From: Christiangramia sediminis | GTDB lineage: Bacteria > Bacteroidota > Bacteroidia > Flavobacteriales > Flavobacteriaceae | Assembly: GCF_020552705.1 (NCBI RefSeq) | Contig: NZ_JAJBZG010000002.1 | Span: 310,001-374,000 of the forward strand | DNA: 64,000 nucleotides | Direction: 5' to 3' | Notes under the pieces: generated by a model | Told to the model about the DNA's origin: nothing | The model's database searches: none | Seen by the model: the letters and a program-made list of their open reading frames with translations, nothing else | Position numbers and translations under genes: made by a program | In this document: positions 8,517 to 17,158 of the stretch, one piece after another | Numbering within the stretch: position 1 is the stretch's first letter | How the letters are laid out: every line of letters starts with the position of its first letter

Positions 8517-9311
8517 ATGATCAAACTTATTGTAACCGACGTTGACGGAACTTTGTTGAATGATAATCACGAGTTACATCCAGATTTCTGGAAAGTAGAA
8601 GAACAACTAACCAAAAAAGGGATTCTTTTCTCTATCGCCAGCGGTCGGCAATTCTATAATCTGGAAGCGAGGTTTGAAAAGATCAAAGATCGAACAATGT
8701 TCTTTGCTGAGAATGGAACTTATGTTTCGCATAAAGGAAAGGAATTATACGTGAATCCTATAGAAAAAACTGCCGCGATAGAATTTATAAAACTCGGCCG
8801 GAACCTGGAAAATACTCATCTGGTCTTATGCGGAAAAGATTCCGCATATATTGAAACGAATGACGAAGAATTCCAGAAAGAGATCTCGAAATTCTATGAA
8901 CGTCTAAAAGTTGTAGACGATCTAACTCAGGTAGAAGACACTTACTTAAAAGTGACCCTTTGTAATTTTGACGGGGTTGAAAATAACACCTTCCCGCATT
9001 TTGTAAATTATACTGATAGATTCAAAGTTGCAATTGCTGCGAAAGTTTTTATCGATATCACTGCTCTCGATGCGAACAAAGGAAACGCGATTAGAGATAT
9101 TCAAAAAGAACTAAATATTACCCCGGAAGAAACCCTGGTTTTTGGTGACTATCTTAATGATCTCGAAATGATGAAGGTGGCAAAACATAGCTATGCCATG
9201 AAAAATGCCCATCCGGAAATTTTACAGGCAAGTAATTTTGTGACCACCCATGATAATAATGATAATGGGGTTCTTAGAACTATTGAATCTCTTGGTTTAT
9301 TGAAGGCCTAA
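8517..9311 (+). CDS. Cof-type HAD-superfamily phosphatase
   Basis: Cytosolic phosphatase of 264 residues in the Cof/YidA class, which dephosphorylates sugar phosphates and related metabolites, including flavin and PLP precursors in some members. Motif I is DVDGTLL with nucleophile D8 and acid D10; motif II lies at SIASGRQF; motif III lysine is in DANKG; motif IV is FGDYLNDLEM. The large alpha/beta cap (about 85-190) is of the C2B kind. The ATG at 8517 is chosen because the upstream TTG lies within the promoter. It ends with a four-base overlap with the convergent gene. Substrate unknown. Confidence 0.9.
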   Translation: MIKLIVTDVDGTLLNDNHELHPDFWKVEEQLTKKGILFSIASGRQFYNLEARFEKIKDRTMFFAENGTYVSHKGKELYVNPIEKTAAIEFIKLGRNLENTHLVLCGKDSAYIETNDEEFQKEISKFYERLKVVDDLTQVEDTYLKVTLCNFDGVENNTFPHFVNYTDRFKVAIAAKVFIDITALDANKGNAIRDIQKELNITPEETLVFGDYLNDLEMMKVAKHSYAMKNAHPEILQASNFVTTHDNNDNGVLRTIESLGLLKA

Positions 9312-10072
9312 TTTACAATGATATTGGTCTTATCCAGACCCGTATTACCTGTTAAAGGATCATAGGCATAGATCAATATATCATAAAGCCCTTTTTCCAG
9401 ACTTATATCGGCCTTAAAAGTGCTCGGCTTATCTTTCTGTGTCATCGCAACTTCCTTAGATTCTCCTTCAGAATTTGTGATGATGGCTTTAACTTCGTAT
9501 TGATTGGCATCCCAGATCCCATCTTTAGTAACAGGACAACCGCACATCATTACGATATTTGCCTTTAATTCAATATTTTCAGAGGAAGCTATCCTTTCAT
9601 GTGTTTGCGGACTTAAAATATCCACCACGAATCCCGGTATATCCAGCACTACTCCATCACCAGCAATATCTTTACCAGGAATAACCCAAAGCTGGGTGCT
9701 GCTCATCACCTCAGCCTGTTTCTTGTTTACCGGAGCATAGGCTTCAATTGTAATGAATTTTGGCTTTTTAATATTTAAACCGGCATTGAATCCTGCCGTG
9801 TTCTCATCTGAAAGATTTTCACCCCGCTTCCAATCCTGATTCATTATTATATCAGTGTTTCCCGTGCTACCGGAAGTTATACCCTCAGCCATTACTTCTC
9901 CTGTTAAGGCATCTTTCACTAAAATCTTTGCTCCCCCAATAGACGAACCAATGAATTTAGCATCTTTTGCTTTAGCCCGTATCATTACATTGGTTTCCTG
10001 AGCATAAAGACTGGAAGAAAATGCTGCAAGAAATAAGACAAAAAATAGCCGGTAAAAATTAATGCTTTTCAT
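9308..10072 (-). CDS. Secreted protein of unknown function
   Basis: A 254-residue protein that I do not recognise. It starts with a clean signal peptide (about 1-21, cleaved after SSSLYA) and is otherwise strand-rich with Ig-like spacing; two or three beta-sandwich segments are likely (about 25-125 and 140-250). A cysteine pair CGC near 176-178 is notable. Two possible ATG starts lie three codons apart (10081 and 10072); the second gives the standard MKS signal peptide start. It lies 36-45 bp downstream of an L,D-transpeptidase in the same direction and likely shares its transcript, so a cell-envelope role is plausible but unproven. The gap contains a 13-bp direct repeat (10092-10104 and 10108-10120). 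Confidence 0.75.
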   Translation of the reverse strand: MKSINFYRLFFVLFLAAFSSSLYAQETNVMIRAKAKDAKFIGSSIGGAKILVKDALTGEVMAEGITSGSTGNTDIIMNQDWKRGENLSDENTAGFNAGLNIKKPKFITIEAYAPVNKKQAEVMSSTQLWVIPGKDIAGDGVVLDIPGFVVDILSPQTHERIASSENIELKANIVMMCGCPVTKDGIWDANQYEVKAIITNSEGESKEVAMTQKDKPSTFKADISLEKGLYDILIYAYDPLTGNTGLDKTNIIVN

Positions 10073-10116
10073 AAGTATCAATGTTTACCGGCTAATTTAA
10101 TTAAAATCTAATTTAA

Positions 10117-11058
10117 TTAAGCTTTGGCTAATTCAGCTTCAGCATTTTTCGAAGCTATATTGTGAAAATTCTTAGGATCTGACTGATATTTCTGAATATA
10201 TCCTTCAAGGGTATTTATCTCTTCCTGGGTAAGATCATTTGCTTTCATATTCTGTGAAAGGTTTATCCAGGGTTTATCTGATTGATAATCATATTCTCCA
10301 AATACCATAAAGGGCGTTCCATTTCGGGCAATTTTTGAACCTTCTACGTCCCACATATTTGCCCAGTTAAAGATATACTTGGCATCATCCATATATAATC
10401 TTACACATCCATGACTTGCCGGGTAACCTGGCAATGCATATTGGTGAACCCCTACTCCTTCAAAATTCATAAAGTTGAAATAATAAGGTAATATCCAGGA
10501 TTCATCTACGGTACTTACTTTACGCTTAGCCTTATAATTTCCGTAATTGAGTCCATTGGGTGTTTTGGTTGAACTTTTTCCAGTACTTACCGGGCCCCAT
10601 TTTACTAATTCTCCATTTTCATACAATCCAAACGCCTGAACTCTTTGAGAAATAAGGACCGTTTTAGGGATGCACTGTAAGAAATTTATATTTTCAGGGA
10701 AGGGACTGTAGGCATTAAATTCATCAGAAGGACAATCTGGGATAACAATTGGTCTTTCTGGTCTTAATCTGTTCTTTTCTATACGGTTTAAAGCTAAAAT
10801 AGTTTTTAACTGGTCTTCAGAATAGTTATTTATCAGACTATCTATTTGTTCTCTGGTCTTCAACGAATCTACCGTATAACTAAGGTCTTTTCTGTAAATT
10901 TTTGCTTCTTTCTTTATAACCGGATTCTTCATACTCAATGTTTCTGACTGAGTAACTGAGGAAGGCTCTATGACCTGGGTATTAGAATTACATGCATAAA
11001 AAAGCGCAGACCCCACAATTAATAAAGAAATCTTTTTTAAGGCACAAAGGCGTCTCAT
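10117..11058 (-). CDS. L,D-transpeptidase (YkuD domain), probable lipoprotein
   Basis: Periplasmic peptidoglycan-modifying enzyme of 313 residues. A hydrophobic N-terminus ends at C23 (ALFYAC), a loose Bacteroidota lipobox. The YkuD catalytic domain spans about 130-255; H205 and the S215-H216-G217-C218-x-R220 motif hold the nucleophile cysteine C218 and its partners. Such enzymes form 3-3 cross-links in peptidoglycan or attach proteins to it. The N-terminal region (25-125) has no recognised domain. The C-terminal tail (about 265-313) is helical and rich in charged residues. A secreted protein of unknown function follows in the same direction. Confidence 0.9.
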   Translation of the reverse strand: MRRLCALKKISLLIVGSALFYACNSNTQVIEPSSVTQSETLSMKNPVIKKEAKIYRKDLSYTVDSLKTREQIDSLINNYSEDQLKTILALNRIEKNRLRPERPIVIPDCPSDEFNAYSPFPENINFLQCIPKTVLISQRVQAFGLYENGELVKWGPVSTGKSSTKTPNGLNYGNYKAKRKVSTVDESWILPYYFNFMNFEGVGVHQYALPGYPASHGCVRLYMDDAKYIFNWANMWDVEGSKIARNGTPFMVFGEYDYQSDKPWINLSQNMKANDLTQEEINTLEGYIQKYQSDPKNFHNIASKNAEAELAKA

Positions 11059-11714
11059 CTTGAATAGTAGTTTAGGTTGTTGATGTGAATTTAAAAACCA
11101 AACCAGGGTGATGATGCCAATAAAGAGTTAAGGCTTTGTTTACTTTATGATAATTAACCGTTTTTAAGATTGGTAGGAAAAAGTTTACCTTAAAATTTTC
11201 AGAAAAATTAACTAAATCTTAGAATTTATAAAGTCTTTAAATTCTACGAATTTTTATAAGATTATATTCCTCATAAAAGTAAATATAAGAATGTTATTTA
11301 AAATTTTCCAGCGTTAAAAGAATTACTAATATCGTATAAAAATTTAACTATGAGATTAGTGAAAATGACAATTTAATTTACTTAATTTATTGATTATTAG
11401 ACATTTATTTTTATTGTAATTCGATTGATTAAGGAATTCATTTCCGGACTTTTGATCTTTAGGAAATCGATATTAAAAGTCGTCTATGGTGTAGATAACC
11501 GGGAAATTAAGCTGATTTCCAATTTCCCACCCCCTCCCAGTATTTTCAATCCGTTATTCTTTTCTGGAAACGGATCATACTCTATTAATTTTCAAGAAAA
11601 GTTTCTTCGGAAACAATGTCTTTATTTCCTGTTTTAGATAAAGCTAATTGAAAATAATTCTTCCCCTTCTATAATACCTACAATTTATTTGTTAGTCATG
11701 TTCAACAAAAATCA
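11059..11714. other. Gene-free AT-rich stretch between divergent genes
   Basis: About 650 bp with no supportable gene. It must hold promoters for the L,D-transpeptidase (minus) and possibly the lipoprotein gene (plus), but I see no clean TAnnTTTG box. Contents that stand out: a perfect 9-bp inverted repeat (11220-11228 and 11238-11246), long A/T tracts, and a short C-rich patch near 11527-11538. A 70-codon TTG-started frame at 11425-11637 has composition unlike a gene and was not called. Confidence 0.6.
11220..11246. repeat. Inverted repeat in intergenic region
   Basis: TAGAATTTA (11220-11228) and TAAATTCTA (11238-11246) form perfect 9-bp arms around a 9-base spacer. There is no following T run, so it is more likely a protein-binding site or cruciform than a terminator. 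Confidence 0.5.
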
Positions 11715-12845
11715 ATGAAAACAATTACCAAACTAGGTCTTTCCCTCCTGCTGATAGCTATATCATTTAGTTGTTCAGAGGATGATGAAATGAATACCGT
11801 GACAGAAAATGCAGCTTACACGGTTATACGATTTGGAGAAGAGCAAACTATCGCTGAAAATGAAGGTCAAAAGGAAATCATAATCCCTTTTGATAAAGCA
11901 GCTCATTCCTCGGGACAGATTGATCTAAAACTAATTACAGGCGGGGCTATAATGTTCCAGACTATTCCCGAAATGATTGATGGAGTAATAAGTCTTCAGG
12001 TTAATGAAGGAGATCCATTTGCTTCATTTACTATTATTCCAATTAATGATGAGATCGTTTCAAATTTCAGTAGTCTTATTTTTTCTATAAACAGTTTAAG
12101 TGAAGGTTTTAGAAAAGGAAATAATAATAATCTTAATGTAGGAATCCTTGATGACGAATTAAGTGGCATGCCCAGATCCTATATCATTAATACTGATAAT
12201 GGAAGTGTAATGCAGGAATATTTTTATAATGCTGAAATGAAATTACTCAAAATTGAAAATACTTTTCTTAATAGCTGGGATTGGAAGGAAATTTCGACTT
12301 TTTATTATTCTGAAGATTCCAGGCTTAGTAAAATGACCTCTACCAGTAAATATGATGGAATGGAAGCCGAAAATGCAACGGAAACTTTCTATTTCTGGGA
12401 GAATGATTTAATCACAAGGTCTGAAAGGATCGTAGATGGAATAAAAACTGCCTATACTATTTATGAGTACGATAATAACAAAAACATAAGTAAGAAAACT
12501 GATTACAATTTACACTCCCCTGAAGAATATAAGCTTTCCTATATATATATTTATAAATATAATGAAGAGGGTAATCTAATTGAAGAAAGTTCTTCTTTCC
12601 ATTATGAAGGAAATGTGGAATCGAAAATAATTTTAACTTATGAAAATTATAGTAGTCATTTAAATCCTTTCCCTATCAAAAATATAATACCCGGAATTTC
12701 AGTTCAGAAAAATTTACCTGGAATTATGAAATATGATGCAGGAGATGGAATATCAATTTATAATTATACCTATGAGTTTGATGAAGAGGGCAAGGTGATT
12801 AAAAGAATTACTCCGTATGAGACTGCTATTTTCGCCTATCATTAA
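11715..12845 (+). CDS. Lipoprotein with Calx-beta-like N-domain and YD-like repeats, unknown function
   Basis: A 376-residue predicted outer-membrane or surface lipoprotein. The lipobox ends at C20 (ISFSCSEDDE) and the following acidic residues resemble the Bacteroidota lipoprotein export signal for surface display. Residues about 34-150 have the spacing of a Calx-beta/cell-adhesion sandwich (ending NDEIVS and GILDDE). Residues about 160-376 carry loosely repeated tyrosine-rich segments (YFYNAEMKLLKIE, YEYDNNKNISKKT, YKYNEEGNLIEES, YEFDEEGKVIKRI) like RHS/YD repeats that form a beta-helix. No enzyme motif is visible. It stands alone between a long gene-free region and a terminator, and looks like an accessory gene. 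Confidence 0.7.
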   Translation: MKTITKLGLSLLLIAISFSCSEDDEMNTVTENAAYTVIRFGEEQTIAENEGQKEIIIPFDKAAHSSGQIDLKLITGGAIMFQTIPEMIDGVISLQVNEGDPFASFTIIPINDEIVSNFSSLIFSINSLSEGFRKGNNNNLNVGILDDELSGMPRSYIINTDNGSVMQEYFYNAEMKLLKIENTFLNSWDWKEISTFYYSEDSRLSKMTSTSKYDGMEAENATETFYFWENDLITRSERIVDGIKTAYTIYEYDNNKNISKKTDYNLHSPEEYKLSYIYIYKYNEEGNLIEESSSFHYEGNVESKIILTYENYSSHLNPFPIKNIIPGISVQKNLPGIMKYDAGDGISIYNYTYEFDEEGKVIKRITPYETAIFAYH

Positions 12846-12862
12846 AAATTAAATACTCAAAC

Positions 12863-12895
12863 AAAAAGGCCTTGCTTGAGCGGGGCCTTTTTCAT
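12863..12895 (+). terminator. Rho-independent terminator
   Basis: AAAAAGGCC (12863-12871) pairs with GGCCTTTTT (12884-12892) around a 12-base loop, downstream of the lipoprotein gene. Confidence 0.75.
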
Positions 12896-12945
12896 TTATA
12901 TTAATTAGTTTTTAAAAATTGATTAATTTAAAGGAAAATCCATCA

Positions 12946-14025
12946 ATGGAAAACAGAAGAAAATTTCTCAAAAAATCAGGAATCCTGCTTAGTGCAACTT
13001 TACTTCCTTTTCCAGGATGTATCGTAAATAATTCAGAAAAAAAATTAGGAGTGGCTCTGGTAGGTCTTGGTTACTACAGCACCGATCTTCTGGCTCCAGC
13101 TTTGCAGCTAACAGATCATTGTGAACTTAAAGGAATAGTGACCGGGAGCCCGGAAAAAATTCCGGTATGGCAGAAAAGATACGGCATCAAAGATTCCAAT
13201 ATCTATAACTATGAAAATATGCACGAGATTGCCAATAATGATGAGATCGATGTAATCTATATTGTCTTGCCCACAGGTCTTCATGCTGTATATGCCATTA
13301 AAGCGGCCAATACCGGAAAACATGTCTGGTGTGAGAAACCTATGGCCAGAACTGCTAAAGAATGTCAACAAATTATTGATGCCTGTAATAAGAATAAGGT
13401 AAAACTATCTATAGGGTATAGAATGCAGCATGAAAAGAATACTCAAACAATCATGAAGTTGGCGGAAACCAAACCTTATGGAGATATAAATCGAGTTATC
13501 TCTGAAGCCGGCTATAATGGAGGTACAATAAACCCTTGGAAACTTAAAAAAGAAATGGGAGGAGGTGCAATTTATGACATGGGAGTTTATAGCATTAATG
13601 CCGCCAGATATTCTACAGGAATGGAACCCATCGCTGTTACCGCCACTCAATCTACTAACCGGCCCGAAATCTTCACAGAGGTCGATGAAACCACCTCCTT
13701 TCAGCTCGAATTCCCTAACGGAATTATTATTGACGGGAAGACCAGTTTCGGAGAAAATTTAAATAACCTGGAGGTCACTGCTAAAGAAGGCTGGTATTAT
13801 TTAAGACCTATGCAGTCCTATTCAGGAGTCCGCGGGGAGACTAGCGATGGAAAGATCCTGAAGCCTATGGGAAAAAATCAGCAGGCCGTACAAATGGATG
13901 ACGATGCCCTGGCTATAATAAATAACAAACCGGTTCTGGTCCCGGGGGAGGAAGGAATGAAAGATATTCATATAGTTCAAAAGATTAATGAAGCGGCAGC
14001 GAAGGCTGAGCGGATTCTAATATAA
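12946..14025 (+). CDS. Gfo/Idh/MocA family oxidoreductase with export signal
   Basis: NAD(P)-dependent sugar-type oxidoreductase of 359 residues. The N-terminus MENRRKFLKKSG followed by a hydrophobic stretch (about 13-27) is a Tat-like signal, common in periplasmic members of this family. The Rossmann fold opens with VALVGLGYYS (about 35-44), and the CEKPMA motif (about 130-135) carries the conserved EKP lysine; a C-terminal alpha/beta sheet domain follows. The ATG at 12946 is preferred to a TTG nine codons upstream because it places the RR motif at the very start. It resembles glucose-fructose oxidoreductase-like proteins; substrate unknown. It is followed by the arsenic operon but with a separate regulatory region, so a link to arsenic is not implied. 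Confidence 0.87.
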   Translation: MENRRKFLKKSGILLSATLLPFPGCIVNNSEKKLGVALVGLGYYSTDLLAPALQLTDHCELKGIVTGSPEKIPVWQKRYGIKDSNIYNYENMHEIANNDEIDVIYIVLPTGLHAVYAIKAANTGKHVWCEKPMARTAKECQQIIDACNKNKVKLSIGYRMQHEKNTQTIMKLAETKPYGDINRVISEAGYNGGTINPWKLKKEMGGGAIYDMGVYSINAARYSTGMEPIAVTATQSTNRPEIFTEVDETTSFQLEFPNGIIIDGKTSFGENLNNLEVTAKEGWYYLRPMQSYSGVRGETSDGKILKPMGKNQQAVQMDDDALAIINNKPVLVPGEEGMKDIHIVQKINEAAAKAERILI

Positions 14026-14058
14026 TTTTCAAAATTAATTTTGCCAGAAAAAGGATTC

Positions 14059-14078
14059 ATCGTAATATTGCAATATAT
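14059..14078. promoter_or_regulatory. Candidate ArsR operator 1
   Basis: ATCGTAATA (14059-14067) opens a symmetric region with the perfect 12-bp palindrome ATATTGCAATAT (14065-14076), just upstream of the arsR start. The same ATCGTAATA word recurs before the next gene at 14441. ArsR-type repressors bind AT-rich dyads of about this size at their own promoter. Confidence 0.5.
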
Positions 14079-14086
14079 AGTTGAAT

Positions 14087-14422
14087 ATGGGCGTTACTAA
14101 AACAGATTTATTTACACAGGAACAAAACGAGCTGGCGAATTTAGCTAAAGCCTTTGCACATCCTGCTCGTGTAGCCATTCTCCAGTATCTATTAGCATCT
14201 AATAAATGTATAAATGGAGACCTCGTAAATGAATTAGGGCTGGCCCAGGCAACCATTAGTCAGCATTTAAGAGAACTAAAAAATATAGGCCTTATTCAGG
14301 GTAATATTGAAGGTGCTTCCATGAGCTATTGTATAAATCCTGAAAAATGGCAGAGTGTACAACAACTTTTTAATGGCATGTTCGATCAAATTGAAAACTG
14401 TGACCCGGGCGAATGCTGCTAA
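14087..14422 (+). CDS. arsR: ArsR-family metalloregulator
   Basis: A 111-residue winged-helix repressor. The HTH core is LANLAKAFAHPARVAILQYL then ELGLAQATISQHLRELKNIGLI (about 16-75). Cysteines at about 41 (NKC), 82 (SYC) and the C-terminal CDPGECC cluster (about 104-111) could form the As(III) or metal sensor; their arrangement differs from the ELCVCDL type of E. coli ArsR and belongs to a C-terminal-cysteine type. ATG at 14087 is preferred to TTG at 14081. It leads an operon with DUF6428, arsenate reductase and ACR3 genes and should repress it until arsenite binds. Confidence 0.9.
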   Translation: MGVTKTDLFTQEQNELANLAKAFAHPARVAILQYLLASNKCINGDLVNELGLAQATISQHLRELKNIGLIQGNIEGASMSYCINPEKWQSVQQLFNGMFDQIENCDPGECC

Positions 14423-14440
14423 AAAAATTTAATAAATAAC

Positions 14441-14456
14441 ATCGTAATAATACGAT
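14441..14456. promoter_or_regulatory. Candidate ArsR operator 2
   Basis: ATCGTAATAATACGAT is a 16-bp dyad with arms ATCGTA and TACGAT, in the 49-bp gap between arsR and the DUF6428 gene; a further CGAT follows at 14461. It shares ATCGTAATA with the site ahead of arsR. This suggests a second regulated promoter for the resistance genes themselves. Confidence 0.5.
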
Positions 14457-14471
14457 AAAACGATAACCCTT

Positions 14472-14936
14472 ATGAAACTTTCAGAATTTACTAATCAGTT
14501 ATCCAGATTAAGAGAAATCGCTTTCGAACTTCCAAACGGTAATTTGGTGCCGGAGCATTTTCACGTTACTGAAGTTGGAAAAATAAGCAAGTCTTTTATT
14601 GACTGTGGAGGAACTTTAAGAGATGAAGAAAAAGTGTCTTTTCAACTTTGGGAAGAAAACGATTATAACCACCGTCTACATCCGGATAAACTGATCAAGA
14701 TCATAGATCTGGCGAAAGATAAACTCCATTTACCAGACGCAGAGATCGAGGTGGAATATCAGGGAGAGAGTATTAATAAATTCAGTCTTGAATTCGACGG
14801 TAAGAACTTTCTTCTGGTCAACACCCAAACCGATTGTCTGGCCAGAGAAAAATGTGGTGTCCCGGCACAAAAACCAAAAATGAAATTATCTGAACTTCAA
14901 AATTCTGCCTGTTCTCCTAATTCAGGTTGCTGCTAA
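14472..14936 (+). CDS. DUF6428 family protein of arsenic operons
   Basis: A 154-residue soluble protein. I recognise it as the small protein found between arsR and the arsenate reductase in many Bacteroidota arsenic clusters (DUF6428); its function is not known. Visible features: HFHVTEVGKISKSFIDCGG (about 29-47) with H29, H31 and C45, an acidic middle, a conserved histidine pair (NHRLHPDKL, about 66-74), and a cysteine-rich tail with C127, C133, C146 and the terminal CC. Cysteine and histidine content fits As(III) handling, for instance as a metallochaperone, but this is inference. It lies 9 bp before the arsenate reductase gene. Confidence 0.75.
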   Translation: MKLSEFTNQLSRLREIAFELPNGNLVPEHFHVTEVGKISKSFIDCGGTLRDEEKVSFQLWEENDYNHRLHPDKLIKIIDLAKDKLHLPDAEIEVEYQGESINKFSLEFDGKNFLLVNTQTDCLAREKCGVPAQKPKMKLSELQNSACSPNSGCC

Positions 14937-14945
14937 AATCTATAT

Positions 14946-15563
14946 ATGTCACAGACAAACTTATATCCTGACTTAAAGAAAAAACTGGAAGTTTTAAATA
15001 AACTGGAAGTTCCTTCTTACCGCAAAGAAGTTCTAAATCCCCTGATCAATTTTATACAAAAGGAAAAAGACTCAGGAAATCAGATTCAACTCAATTTTAT
15101 CTGTACGCATAATTCCAGGCGCAGTCAGTTAGGACAGGTTTGGGCAAAGGCTATTTCAGCTCATAACGGGATAGACACCGACTGCTTTTCCGGCGGAACT
15201 GAAGAAACTGCCTTCTTTAAAAATGCCATCGATGCTTTAAGGAGAGCGGGATTCAGGATAAATTCTGAAGCAGGTGAAAATCCTCATTCTGAAGTTTTTT
15301 ATTCCGAAGAGCAAAAACCTGTGGTCTGCTACTCTAAAGTTTACGATGCTCCGGAAAATCCGTCTGAAAATTTTGCAGCGGTGATGACCTGTTCTCATGC
15401 CGATGAAAACTGTCCTTTTATTCCCGGTTCAAAAGCCAGGATAGCGCTGGATTATAATGATCCTAAAGAATTTGATGATACTCCCTTGGCAGAAAAGAAA
15501 TATAATGAACGCAGTGATCAGATCGGTTCAGAAATGATCTATGTATTTGAAAATATAAAATAG
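14946..15563 (+). CDS. arsC: Arsenate reductase of the low-molecular-weight phosphatase type
   Basis: Cytosolic enzyme of 205 residues predicted to reduce arsenate to arsenite. The P-loop CTHNSRRS runs from C53 to S60 (C-x5-R-S with R59), followed by a second cysteine pair C149 and C156 (TCSHADENC) that would relay the disulfide, and an aspartate-rich [10 protein letters not shown] loop (about 169-178). This is the thioredoxin-coupled ArsC layout, with an N-terminal extension of about 45 residues before the P-loop, as in Bacteroidota homologues often labelled protein-tyrosine-phosphatase. Its place between DUF6428 and the arsenite pump supports the arsenate role. It ends one base before the acr3 ATG. 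Confidence 0.88.
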   Translation: MSQTNLYPDLKKKLEVLNKLEVPSYRKEVLNPLINFIQKEKDSGNQIQLNFICTHNSRRSQLGQVWAKAISAHNGIDTDCFSGGTEETAFFKNAIDALRRAGFRINSEAGENPHSEVFYSEEQKPVVCYSKVYDAPENPSENFAAVMTCSHADENCPFIPGSKARIALDYNDPKEFDDTPLAEKKYNERSDQIGSEMIYVFENIK

Positions 15564-15564
15564 C

Positions 15565-16611
15565 ATGGCAAAAAAACTAAATTACCTGGATAAGAATCTC
15601 ACGTTATGGATCTTTCTGGCCATGGGTCTGGGGGTGGGATTAGGTTATTTAATTCCCTCAATTCCTGAAAACATAAATTCTTATAGCTCCGGAACCACCA
15701 ATATCCCTATTGCTATAGGCCTTATTCTAATGATGTATCCTCCATTGGCCAAGGTAAAATACAGGTTGTTGCCGAAAGTCTTTAAAAATGTAAAGATTTT
15801 AAGCATCTCGCTGGTTCTAAACTGGATCATAGGACCATTTTTAATGTTCTTTCTGGCAATACTATTTCTGCAGGATCATCCTGAATATATGGTTGGACTA
15901 ATCCTAATTGGGCTGGCCCGTTGTATCGCTATGGTTCTGGTCTGGAATGACCTTGCCGAAGGCAGCAGCGAATATGGCGCAGGACTGGTCGCACTTAATA
16001 GTATCTTCCAGGTTTTTGCCTATAGCTTTTATGCATGGCTGTTTATAACCTGGCTTCCGCCTCTTTTCGGATTTGATGGTGCCATTGTAGATATTTCAAT
16101 CGCTACCATTGCTGAAAGTGTAGCAATTTATCTTGGAATTCCTTTTGCCCTAGGCATCCTTAGCCGAGTAATATTAGTGAAACTAAAAGGCGAAAACTGG
16201 TATGAGAACAAATTTATTCCCACCATATCTCCATTGACCCTTATTGCGCTGCTATTTACCATAATTCTTATGTTCTCATTAAAAGGGGAACTTATCGTAG
16301 AGATCCCAATGGATGTTGTTAGAATTGCCATTCCGTTATTGATCTATTTCAGCCTGATGTTTCTTATAAGTTTCTTTTTAAGCAAAGCTCTGGGCGCTTC
16401 TTACGAAAAGAATGCTTCTATATCTTTCACCGCTGCAGGAAACAATTTTGAACTAGCCATCGCGGTGGCTATTGCGATATTCGGCTTGAACAGTGGTCAG
16501 GCATTTACAGGGGTTATTGGCCCACTGGTAGAAGTTCCAGCACTGATATTACTGGTAAGAGTATCTTTCTGGTTAAGGAAAAAGTTTTATAGAGATCTGG
16601 CAAAAACATAA
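15565..16611 (+). CDS. arsB: ACR3-family arsenite efflux permease
   Basis: Inner-membrane As(OH)3 exporter of 348 residues with ten predicted membrane segments. The two functional residues of ACR3 are in place: C120 in [14 protein letters not shown] (about 118-131) and E323 in [10 protein letters not shown] (about 319-328). The NNFELAIA stretch near 293-300 is the family's second discontinuous-helix region. It is the last gene of the arsR-DUF6428-arsC-ACR3 operon and starts one base after arsC. The symbol arsB is used in the broad sense; the protein is ACR3, not the ArsB NhaD-like antiporter. Confidence 0.93.
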   Translation: MAKKLNYLDKNLTLWIFLAMGLGVGLGYLIPSIPENINSYSSGTTNIPIAIGLILMMYPPLAKVKYRLLPKVFKNVKILSISLVLNWIIGPFLMFFLAILFLQDHPEYMVGLILIGLARCIAMVLVWNDLAEGSSEYGAGLVALNSIFQVFAYSFYAWLFITWLPPLFGFDGAIVDISIATIAESVAIYLGIPFALGILSRVILVKLKGENWYENKFIPTISPLTLIALLFTIILMFSLKGELIVEIPMDVVRIAIPLLIYFSLMFLISFFLSKALGASYEKNASISFTAAGNNFELAIAVAIAIFGLNSGQAFTGVIGPLVEVPALILLVRVSFWLRKKFYRDLAKT

Positions 16612-16618
16612 TTTAAGA

Positions 16619-17107
16619 TCATATAGAAGCGAGCAGGGATTCGAGATCCAAAGCACGGGTATACATATTCAAAGTATCATCTTCATTTTGAGGCCATTCT
16701 TCTCTCGGTTTATCCCAGTATAGTTCTATTCCATTCCCATCAGGATCATCAAGGTAGATCGCTTCTGAAACCCCATGATCTGCAGCACCGGAAAGCGGAT
16801 AGGCCTTTTCAAAAAGCCTTTTCACTACTGCTGCAAGATCCTTTCTTGTTGGATAAAGAATCGCGGCATGGAACAAACCTACGCCAGATTTTGAGGCTTT
16901 GTCTCCTCCTTCGCTATGCCAGGTATTTAGTCCAATATGATGATGGTAGCCTCCTGCGGAAAGAAAAACAGCCTGATCTCCCATTCTTTGGGTGATCTCA
17001 AAACCCAGGATATCCCTGTAAAATTTCAGAGCTTTTTCAATATTGGAAACTTTTAAATGTACGTGGCCAATTCTGGTTTCAGCAGGAACTTTATACTTAT
17101 AAGACAT
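16619..17107 (-). CDS. VOC-family (glyoxalase/extradiol dioxygenase fold) protein
   Basis: A 162-residue protein of the vicinal oxygen chelate superfamily, closest in style to CatE/YfiE-like proteins. GHVHLKVSNIEKALKFYRDILGF (about 14-36, shown in part as RIGHVHLKV) gives the first metal histidine, the second module has GLFHAAILYPTRKDL (about 77-91), and GNGIELYWDK (about 124-133) provides the final glutamate ligand. The catalysed reaction is unknown. It is convergent with the arsenite pump gene (7 bp between stops), so it is not in the arsenic operon, though some VOC proteins (ArsI) do act on organoarsenicals; the CC-ligand pair of ArsI is absent here. Confidence 0.82.
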   Translation of the reverse strand: MSYKYKVPAETRIGHVHLKVSNIEKALKFYRDILGFEITQRMGDQAVFLSAGGYHHHIGLNTWHSEGGDKASKSGVGLFHAAILYPTRKDLAAVVKRLFEKAYPLSGAADHGVSEAIYLDDPDGNGIELYWDKPREEWPQNEDDTLNMYTRALDLESLLASI

Positions 17108-17158
17108 GGTTTTTTTCTTTAAATTTAAGTAAGATTTATTTTAATTAATAAGAACATC

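Noticed and set aside
11425-11637. 70-codon TTG-started frame in the long intergenic region
   Set aside because: Low-complexity (PPPPS run from a C-rich patch), no start signal, no domain; read as non-coding.
16619-17107. VOC protein as an ArsI organoarsenical lyase
   Set aside because: The cysteine pair of ArsI is absent and the gene is on the opposite strand to the arsenic operon.
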